A stretch of DNA of 64,000 nucleotides. Origin: VAZQ01 sp963785745 (lineage in GTDB: Bacteria > Pseudomonadota > Alphaproteobacteria > Rhizobiales > Xanthobacteraceae). The stretch is from positions 310,001-374,000 of the forward strand of contig CAWAWR010000016.1 in assembly GCA_963785745.1 (NCBI GenBank), written 5' to 3'. Below the pieces are notes generated by a model that saw nothing but the letters and a program-made list of their open reading frames with translations, ran no database searches and was not told the DNA's origin. Made by a program: the position numbers and the translations under genes. This document shows positions 57,961 through 64,000 of the stretch, piece by piece. Every line of letters begins with the position of its first letter. Position 1 is the stretch's first letter.

Positions 57961-58738
57961 ATGGATATTTCCACAGAGTCTCGGCCTTGCGGCTGGAATG
58001 ATCGTGATGGCCGCCTTGATTTTCATGGGCGGCGACCTTCGGATGTTCGTCGACTATCACGCCGCCATCGTGATCTTCGGCGGCTCATTCGCAGCGACCC
58101 TCATCCGCTTTCCGCTATCATCGATCTTTCATGGCTTACCGCTTGGTGCGAAATACGCCTTTACGCTGCGGCGCATGTCGCAGCGCGAGCTGGTCGACGA
58201 AATCGCCGGTCTTGCCGAGATCGCCCGCAAGCAGGGCCCGGTCGGGCTCGAAAAGGTCGAAATCGAGGACCCATTCCTCGCCAAGGGCATCCGCTTCATC
58301 GCGGACGGCTACGACAACGGCTTCATTCGCGACAATCTCGAGCGCGACCGCGACAACTTTCTGACCCATCTGGACGAGGGCCAGAAGATCTATCGTGCGA
58401 TCGGCGATTGCGCGCCGGCATTCGGAATGATCGGAACGCTCATCGGCATGGTGCAGATGTTCGCCAACATGACCGATCCGTCCAAGCTCGGTCCGTTCAT
58501 GGCGGTCGCACTGCTGGCGACGTTCTACGGCGCGGCGGTTGCCAACCTCGTTTGCCTGCCGCTCGCCGACAAGCTGCATCTCAAGCTCGTCGATGAGGAA
58601 GTCAATCGCACCCTCATCATCGACGGCATCATGATGATCCGCGAGGCCAAGAGCCCGACGCTGGTGCGCGAGATGCTGCTCGCCTACCTGCCGGAAAAGC
58701 ATCGCCACCAAGAGGAGCCGGAACCCGTTCCGGCCTAG
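57961..58738 (+). CDS. MotA/TolQ/ExbB proton channel family protein (stator-like), start region probably frameshifted
   Basis: Inner-membrane channel subunit. Four helices are visible: GLAAGMIVMAALIFMGG, VDYHAAIVIFGGSFAATLI, then after a cytoplasmic loop APAFGMIGTLIGMVQMFANM and FMAVALLATFYGAAVANLVCLPLADKL, the MotA-type Pro and Gly positions. The best start is the ATG at 57961 with a gggtggg site (MDIST). That reading must shift by +1 near gagt (57976-57979) to join the conserved frame. Unshifted alternatives are GTG 57920 or 57935, or ATG 57998. The corrected length is 258 aa. It pairs with the MotB-like gene 30 bp downstream; whether it turns a flagellum is unknown, as no flagellar genes are nearby. 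Confidence 0.82.
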
Positions 58739-58768
58739 CGCCGCGGCGATCCGAGAACGGGCACGGCG

Positions 58769-59590
58769 ATGGCACGGCGCAAGGAAGCACACGGCGGACA
58801 CGGGTGGTTCGTCACATTTGCCGACTTGATGGCGCTGCTGGTCAGCTTCTTCGTCATGCTGGTGGCGTTTTCAACCCAGGACTCGCAGAAGCTGCAGGTC
58901 GTCGCCGGCTCCATGCGCGAAGCGTTCGGCGTTCAGGATCGCGTCCGCTATTCCGGCGTTATCGAAATGCCCGGCCTCCCGACGCGACCCAAGCTCAAGA
59001 ATGCGGCGCCGGTCTCGCCCGACGAAGCGTCACCCAACCCGACGGAAGACGAGCGCGGCAGCCAGCAATCCCACGGCGGTAAATTCGATAACGACCGGAA
59101 CTTCGCGCTTGCCGCGGCCTCGCTGCGCCAGGCGCTGCAGGACATGCCGGAGATCAACGAAATCTCCAAGAACATCATCATCGAGGAGACCAAGCAGGGT
59201 CTCAATATCGAGATCGTGGACCAGAACGGGCGCTCGATGTTCCCGGAGGGATCCAAGGAGCCGTATGAGCGCACGCGGGTGCTCATCACCCGCCTCGCGG
59301 GCTCGTTGCGGGCCATGCCGTTCCGGCTCGCGATTGCGGGCCACACCTCGGCCACCAAGCTGCCGCCGCGGCCGAACTACGGACCATGGGAATTGTCGGC
59401 CGACCGCGCCAACGTGGTACGCAAGCAGCTCGAGACCGAAGGCGTCCCGGCGGCGAATTTTTTCATGGTGGCGGGGCGCGCGGACACCCAGCCGCTGTTT
59501 CCGGACGACCCCTATATCGCCGCCAATCGCCGCGTGACCATCACGCTGATGCGTGAAGAGCCGCCAGTTCCTCAGAATTTGCAGCCATAG
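58769..59590 (+). CDS. MotB/OmpA-family stator-like protein
   Basis: A 273-aa protein with one N-terminal helix. WFVTFADLMALLVSFFVMLVAFS contains the conserved ion-binding Asp19. A plug-like linker (about residues 45-105) is followed by a C-terminal OmpA-type peptidoglycan-binding domain: GLNIEIVDQNGRSMFPEGS, FRLAIAGHTSA, NYGPWELSADRANVVRKQLE and DPYIAANRRVTITL. With the MotA-like protein it should form an ion-driven stator or similar complex anchored to the wall. The start ATG is at 58769. Not flanked by flagellar genes; the following neighbours are two kup genes. Confidence 0.87.
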   Translation: MARRKEAHGGHGWFVTFADLMALLVSFFVMLVAFSTQDSQKLQVVAGSMREAFGVQDRVRYSGVIEMPGLPTRPKLKNAAPVSPDEASPNPTEDERGSQQSHGGKFDNDRNFALAAASLRQALQDMPEINEISKNIIIEETKQGLNIEIVDQNGRSMFPEGSKEPYERTRVLITRLAGSLRAMPFRLAIAGHTSATKLPPRPNYGPWELSADRANVVRKQLETEGVPAANFFMVAGRADTQPLFPDDPYIAANRRVTITLMREEPPVPQNLQP

Positions 59591-59721
59591 GCCGCTGCAA
59601 CGGCTGCCGATATCCGTCAAGATAGGGCGAGGCGGAACCAAGCGTTATTGGTTGTATTGCTTCTCCTGCAGCCGTGATGTAATGCGCCGTCTCTGCGTTC
59701 GGCGGAACAGCCCCAGGCACC

Positions 59722-61647
59722 ATGGACAATACAGCCAACGGTACGGCCGCCTCGTCGGGTGCCCAAACGTCTGCCGAGGCGACGTCGCATGGCGGCGCGA
59801 ATTTCTGGGCGCTGACGCTGGGCAGCGTCGGCGTGGTCTACGGCGACATCGGCACCAGTCCGCTCTACGCCTTTCGTGAAGCGATAAAAGTCGCGCAGTC
59901 GGGCGGGCCGGTGACGCGTGACATCGTGCTCGGCGTTCTGTCGATGATCTTGTGGTCGCTGATCGTCGTCGTCACCGTAAAATACATCCTGCTTCTGCTA
60001 CGCATGGACAACAACGGCGAAGGCGGCACGCTTTCGCTGACCGCATTGGCGTTTCGCGCGGTTGGCCGGCGCGCGCCCTACGTTCTGATTCTGGGTGTTA
60101 TCGGCGCCGCGATGTTCTACGGCTCATCGCTCATCACGCCGGCGCTTTCCGTGCTTTCGGCGGTCGAGGGCTTGAAGCTGTGGACACCGGCATTCGAAGC
60201 CTATGTGTTGCCGATCACGATCGTCCTGCTGATCGGTCTGTTCGCGGTGCAATCACGCGGAACGGGCAGGGTTGCGGTGCTGTTCGGGCCGATCATGATC
60301 GCCTGGTTTGTCGCCATTACGATTTGCGGCGCGCTGCATATCGCCGACGATCCCGGGGTGCTCGCGGCAATCAATCCGTATTACGCGATCAAGTTTCTTG
60401 TCGAGAATGGCGCGCTCGGGATGATCATGCTCGGTGCAGTCTTCCTGGCGGTCACCGGCAGCGAAGCGCTGTATGCCGACCTCGGGCATTTCGGAAGCAA
60501 GCCGATCCGGTTCGCATGGTTCTACCTCGTGTTTCCGGCGTTGCTGATCAATTATTTCGGTCAGGGCGCGCTCGTCCTCGCCTATCCGGAGACGATGGAT
60601 AATCCGTTCTATCAACTCGTTCCCGACATGCTGTTGCTGCCGATGATTGTGTTGGCGACGATTGCCACGGTTATCGCCAGCCAGGCGGTGATCACCGGCG
60701 CCTATTCCATCACCCACCAGGCGATCCAGCTGGGACTGCTGCCGCGGTTCGAGATTCGTCACACGTCGGCATCGCAGTATGGTCAGATTTACATGCCGCG
60801 CGTGAATATCCTGTTGCTTGTCGGCGTGCTGCTGCTGGTCGGACTATTCCGGACCGCGAGCGACCTCGCCGGAGCCTATGTCCTGGCAGTGGCGGCAACC
60901 AGCATGATGGCGACGTGCTTGGCTTTCATCGTGGTCTGGAAGATGTGGAATTGGCGGCCCTGGGCCGCCGCGCTGCTGATGCTGCCGTTCGTTCTCACCG
61001 ACGGCGTGTATCTGATTGCGGCGTTGTCGAAGCTGGGCGAAGGCGCCTGGCTGCCGGTGGCGTTCGGCTCGCTCATCGTGCTGGTGATGATGACCTGGCG
61101 CCGCGGCACCGGCATCCTGATGCAGAAGACCCGCCGTACCGAAGTTCCGATCGAATCCCTGGTGCACAGTCTGGAGAAGAAATCCCCTCACGTCGTGCCC
61201 GGCACCGCCGTCTTCCTCACCAGCGATCCCGACTTCGCACCGACCGCGCTGCTGCACAACCTCAAGCACAACAAGGTTCTGCACGAGCACAACGTCATTC
61301 TCACCATTATCTTCGCCGATACGCCGCGCGTTCCACAAAGCGAACGCGTGACCATTACGCCGATTTCCAAGCTCTTCAGCCGCGTGTCGCTCAAGTACGG
61401 CTTCATGGACGAGCCGAACGTGCCGAAAGCGCTCGCGATCGCGCGTAAGCACGGCTGGACCTTCGACATCATGTCGACGTCGTTTTTCCTGTCGCGGCGC
61501 GCCATCAAGGCGGCCGCCCATTCGGGCATGCCGAAGTGGCAGGACCAGCTCTTCATCGGGCTTGCCAAGTCCGCCACCGACGCGACCGACTTCTTCCAAA
61601 TTCCGACCGGGCGCGTGATGGAAGTCGGCACGCAGGTGACGGTGTGA
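59722..61647 (+). CDS. kup: Kup family potassium uptake protein, first of a tandem pair
   Basis: A 641-aa proton/potassium symporter with 12 predicted helices and a cytoplasmic C-terminus. Hallmarks: LGSVGVVYGDIGTSPLYAFRE at the start, DNNGEGGTLSLTAL, YGSSLITPALSVLSAVEGL, and the C-terminal VPGTAVFLTSDPDFAPTALLHNLKHNKVLHE and FDIMSTSFFLSRR. All are standard Kup/Trk-KUP segments. The ATG at 59722 begins MDNTANG. A second copy of equal length follows after 209 bp. Kup proteins serve K+ uptake at low pH or high osmolarity. No regulator or c-di-AMP riboswitch is apparent. Confidence 0.93.
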   Translation: MDNTANGTAASSGAQTSAEATSHGGANFWALTLGSVGVVYGDIGTSPLYAFREAIKVAQSGGPVTRDIVLGVLSMILWSLIVVVTVKYILLLLRMDNNGEGGTLSLTALAFRAVGRRAPYVLILGVIGAAMFYGSSLITPALSVLSAVEGLKLWTPAFEAYVLPITIVLLIGLFAVQSRGTGRVAVLFGPIMIAWFVAITICGALHIADDPGVLAAINPYYAIKFLVENGALGMIMLGAVFLAVTGSEALYADLGHFGSKPIRFAWFYLVFPALLINYFGQGALVLAYPETMDNPFYQLVPDMLLLPMIVLATIATVIASQAVITGAYSITHQAIQLGLLPRFEIRHTSASQYGQIYMPRVNILLLVGVLLLVGLFRTASDLAGAYVLAVAATSMMATCLAFIVVWKMWNWRPWAAALLMLPFVLTDGVYLIAALSKLGEGAWLPVAFGSLIVLVMMTWRRGTGILMQKTRRTEVPIESLVHSLEKKSPHVVPGTAVFLTSDPDFAPTALLHNLKHNKVLHEHNVILTIIFADTPRVPQSERVTITPISKLFSRVSLKYGFMDEPNVPKALAIARKHGWTFDIMSTSFFLSRRAIKAAAHSGMPKWQDQLFIGLAKSATDATDFFQIPTGRVMEVGTQVTV

Positions 61648-61856
61648 CCCCCGGTGGGAACTTGAGGCTTGTTATCTAACTATCTGTTTTTGCATTAAAA
61701 TTTATGAGGCATGCCAGGCGCGTCAGCGCGGGCGGGCATGGCTGGTCAAGCGCACCCGCATGGCCCGGTCCGAACAAGTAGGGCCAAACGGGGTTATATC
61801 GCCGCCCGCATACTGCGGTGCAGCAAAGGAGCGGGCAGCAGCCCGACCCAAATCCC

Positions 61857-63782
61857 ATGACCCATATTAAGACCGCTCCCTTGGGGAGCGCGGCGCCGTC
61901 CGCCGGCAACGGCGAAGCGCGCGCAAAGACCAGCTTCTGGGCGCTGACGCTTGGCAGCATCGGCGTCGTCTACGGCGATATCGGTACCAGTCCGCTCTAT
62001 GCGATGCGCGAATCCGTGCAAGCCGCCGTCGGCGCCGGGAATGCGGCGACCGAGCCGGCCGTCCTCGGCATCCTGTCGCTGATCATCTGGGCCCTGATCG
62101 TGGTCGTCACGATCAAATACGTCATTATTCTTCTGCGGGCCGACAACAAAGGTGAGGGTGGCACGCTGGCGCTGATGGCGCTTGCGCAGCGGGCGCTATC
62201 GCGCGGCGGCGCGGCCATCGTCCTCCTCGGCATCATCAGCGGCGCGCTGTTCTATGGCGACGCAATCCTCACGCCGGCGTTGTCGGTCTTGTCCGCCGTC
62301 GAAGGCTTGAAGGTGGTGACGCCGGCCTTCGAACCCTATGTCGTGCCGCTGACCGTGGTGATCCTGATTGCGCTGTTTGCGGTGCAGTCGCGCGGCACCG
62401 CCAGCGTCGCCGCATTCTTCGGTCCGTTGTGCTTCGTCTGGTTCGCGGTAATCGCGGCCGCCGGACTGTGGCATGTCGGCCAGAATCCAACCGTGCTGTT
62501 GGCCTTCAATCCGGCCTATGGCGTTGAATTCCTGCTGAGCCACGGCCTGATCGAACTCGTGACGCTGGGCGCGGTGTTCCTGGTGGTGACCGGCGCCGAG
62601 GCGCTCTATGCGGACCTTGGACATTTCGGCCGTGCTCCCATCCGCATGGCGTGGCTGACCGTCGTGCTGCCCGCGCTGACGATCAACTATCTCGGTCAGG
62701 GCGCGCTCGTCTTGGCCGATCCCAAGGCGATCGAGAACCCTTTCTTCCTCCTCTATCCGGAGTGGGCGCTGCTGCCGATGGTGTTCCTTGCCACCGCCGC
62801 GACCGTGATCGCCAGCCAGGCCGTCATCACCGGCGCCTATTCGCTCACCCAACAGGCGATCCAGCTCGGGCTCCTGCCTCGGTTCGAGATCAAGCATACC
62901 TCGGAGTCGCTGTTCGGGCAGATCTACATGCCGCGCGTGAACATGTTGCTGCTGATCGGCGTCGTGCTGCTGGTCGTGCTGTTCCGTTCGTCGAGCGCGC
63001 TTGCTTCCGCCTACGGTATCGCCGTCACCGGTACGATGGTGGTGACCGCGATGATGGCCTTTGTCGTGATGTGGAAAGTGTGGCGATGGCCGCTGTTCCT
63101 CGCGGGTCTGGTCATGGCGCCGCTGCTCTTGATCGATCTGACGTTCCTGAGTGCGAACCTGCTCAAGGTTGTGGAAGGCGGCTGGGTGCCGCTCGCGCTC
63201 GGCGGACTGATCATGGCGGTCATGTACACATGGCGGCGCGGCAGCCGTCTGCTGTTTGCGAAGACCAGGCGTCTGGAGACGCCGCTCGATACGCTGGTCG
63301 CAATGCTTGAAAAGAAACCGCCGCAGCGGGTGCCGGGCACCGCGGTCTTCCTGACCAGCGATCCCGCCAGTGCGCCGACCGCACTCCTGCACAGCCTGAA
63401 GCACTACAAGGTGCTGCACGAGAAGAACGTCATCTTGACCGTGGAAACGGCGCCCACGCCGCGCGTCGACGTCGCCGAGCGGGTGCGCATCGAGCCGGTC
63501 GGGGAGACGTTCTCCCGCGTCATCCTGCGGTTTGGATTCATGGAGACGCCGAACGTGCCCAAGGCGCTGGCCATCGCGCGAAAGCTCGGCTGGACCTTCG
63601 ACATCATGTCGACGTCGTTCTTCCTGTCGCGCCGCTCGCTGCGCCCGGCGGCGGATTCTGGCATGCCGCACTGGCAGGACCGGCTTTTTATCTCGCTGGC
63701 GCGCAGCGCCAACGATGCCACCGACTATTTCCAGATCCCGACCGGGCGGGTGGTGGAGGTCGGCACTCAGGTAACGATCTAG
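61857..63782 (+). CDS. kup: Kup family potassium uptake protein, second of a tandem pair
   Basis: Paralogue of the previous gene, again 641 aa from the ATG at 61857; that equal length supports this start over a GTG at 61818. Blocks run in the same order: LGSIGVVYGDIGTSPLYAMRE, DNKGEGGTLALMALAQ, YGDAILTPALSVLSAVEGL, TDPASAP-type (VFLTSDPASAPTALL) and FDIMSTSFFLSRR. The N-terminal 30 residues are variable and disordered-looking. The 209-bp gap between the two kup genes holds an AT-rich stretch (about 61675-61700) but no gene. Duplicate Kup genes are known in rhizobia; their division of labour cannot be read here. Confidence 0.93.
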   Translation: MTHIKTAPLGSAAPSAGNGEARAKTSFWALTLGSIGVVYGDIGTSPLYAMRESVQAAVGAGNAATEPAVLGILSLIIWALIVVVTIKYVIILLRADNKGEGGTLALMALAQRALSRGGAAIVLLGIISGALFYGDAILTPALSVLSAVEGLKVVTPAFEPYVVPLTVVILIALFAVQSRGTASVAAFFGPLCFVWFAVIAAAGLWHVGQNPTVLLAFNPAYGVEFLLSHGLIELVTLGAVFLVVTGAEALYADLGHFGRAPIRMAWLTVVLPALTINYLGQGALVLADPKAIENPFFLLYPEWALLPMVFLATAATVIASQAVITGAYSLTQQAIQLGLLPRFEIKHTSESLFGQIYMPRVNMLLLIGVVLLVVLFRSSSALASAYGIAVTGTMVVTAMMAFVVMWKVWRWPLFLAGLVMAPLLLIDLTFLSANLLKVVEGGWVPLALGGLIMAVMYTWRRGSRLLFAKTRRLETPLDTLVAMLEKKPPQRVPGTAVFLTSDPASAPTALLHSLKHYKVLHEKNVILTVETAPTPRVDVAERVRIEPVGETFSRVILRFGFMETPNVPKALAIARKLGWTFDIMSTSFFLSRRSLRPAADSGMPHWQDRLFISLARSANDATDYFQIPTGRVVEVGTQVTI

Positions 63783-63823
63783 CGTCATGATTTGACGCCT
63801 TGGCGTCCGTTTGGCGTAAGATG

Positions 63824-63846
63824 CCGCCGCGGCTGAGCCGCGGCGG
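63824..63846. terminator. Perfect GC-rich hairpin after the kup pair
   Basis: ccgccgcggc and gccgcggcgg (63824-63846) pair perfectly over 10 bp around a 3-base loop, 42 bp after the kup stop and just upstream of the DUF2157 start. Likely a transcription barrier or leader structure, but no T-run follows. Confidence 0.5.
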
Positions 63847-63854
63847 GGTCATCA

Positions 63855-64000
63855 ATGTCCGAGCGGGCCTATCGTGAGCGGCTCGAGGCTGATCTGGCGC
63901 GGTGGCAGGCCGAAGGCTTGTTGCCGCCGAAATCGGCGGACGCCATCCGGTCGACATTGCGGCCGGTGCCCGAAGGTATCACCATCGCCACCGTGGTCGC
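63855..64000 (+). CDS. DUF2157 domain-containing membrane protein (partial, runs off the right edge)
   Basis: Only the first 48 codons are present. The ATG at 63855 follows a gcggggtcatca spacer. The N-terminus reads RAYRERLEADLARWQAEGLLPPKSADAIR, the DUF2157 start pattern (two amphipathic helices: a charged one, then a short helix after a Pro-Pro turn). The rest of the family, a set of membrane helices, lies beyond the window. The function of the family is unknown. Confidence 0.68.
   Translation, partial: MSERAYRERLEADLARWQAEGLLPPKSADAIRSTLRPVPEGITIATVV

Overview
The window is GC-rich, densely coded chromosomal DNA of an alphaproteobacterium. Gene content and the style of the intergenic palindromes point to the Hyphomicrobiales, in the Bradyrhizobium / Rhodopseudomonas / Xanthobacteraceae neighbourhood. 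Supporting genes are the class II DAHP synthase, DUF2865 and DUF1289 proteins, a PleC/DivJ-style histidine kinase, TRAP and Bug-type solute receptors, an Atm1-type exporter beside psd-pssA, and two adjacent kup genes. This placement is inference. I see no rRNA, tRNA, CRISPR array, prophage or insertion sequence.

Layout. 1-9 kb: a cation efflux pump (cut by the left edge) divergent from dusA, two tandem TauE/SafE permeases, a chemoreceptor, and a reverse-strand group of histidine kinase, DUF1289 protein and membrane retropepsin-like protease. 9-14.4 kb: GST, metallo-beta-lactamase-fold hydrolase, 3-hydroxyisobutyrate dehydrogenase-like protein, Mrp/ApbC and PhoD. 14.5-20.3 kb: a TRAP transporter whose receptor gene (dctP) is separated from dctQM by a serine hydrolase and an orphan Bug receptor. 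20.4-29.8 kb: moaA, a lipoprotein, gph, rpiA, gor, DAHP synthase, an extradiol dioxygenase, an outer membrane barrel and dgkA. 30-41 kb: nadE, a beta-propeller protein, soxC with its cytochrome, a DUF2865 protein, a DMT exporter, maiA with a MarR regulator, and a secreted TPR protein. 41-53.5 kb: cysS, GNAT, two tiny membrane proteins, cimA, an amidohydrolase divergent from an ABC-type receptor, a LOG protein, atm1, psd, pssA and two small envelope genes. 53.6-64 kb: a repeat-containing protein, GST, a second Bug receptor, mmsA, a MotA/MotB-like pair, the kup tandem, and the start of a DUF2157 gene.

Functional threads. psd and pssA are adjacent and make phosphatidylethanolamine. MoaA supplies molybdenum cofactor, which the SoxC-type enzyme needs. 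MaiA acts in aromatic amino acid breakdown and MmsA in valine/propionate breakdown. Gor and two GSTs serve thiol chemistry. Several orphan periplasmic receptors suggest a broad appetite for organic acids.

The most striking observation is not a new system. Eight genes are broken by a frameshift and a ninth probably is. Six of the breaks sit at a TTCGA, five of them inside GANTTCGA. Deleting one T there restores the gene and, in those five, creates a GANTC site, the target of the alphaproteobacterial methyltransferase CcrM. A methylation-linked sequencing error is the likeliest cause, so most 'pseudogenes' here are probably intact in the cell. The second notable item is a two-hairpin intergenic repeat found twice, with paired changes in its arms.
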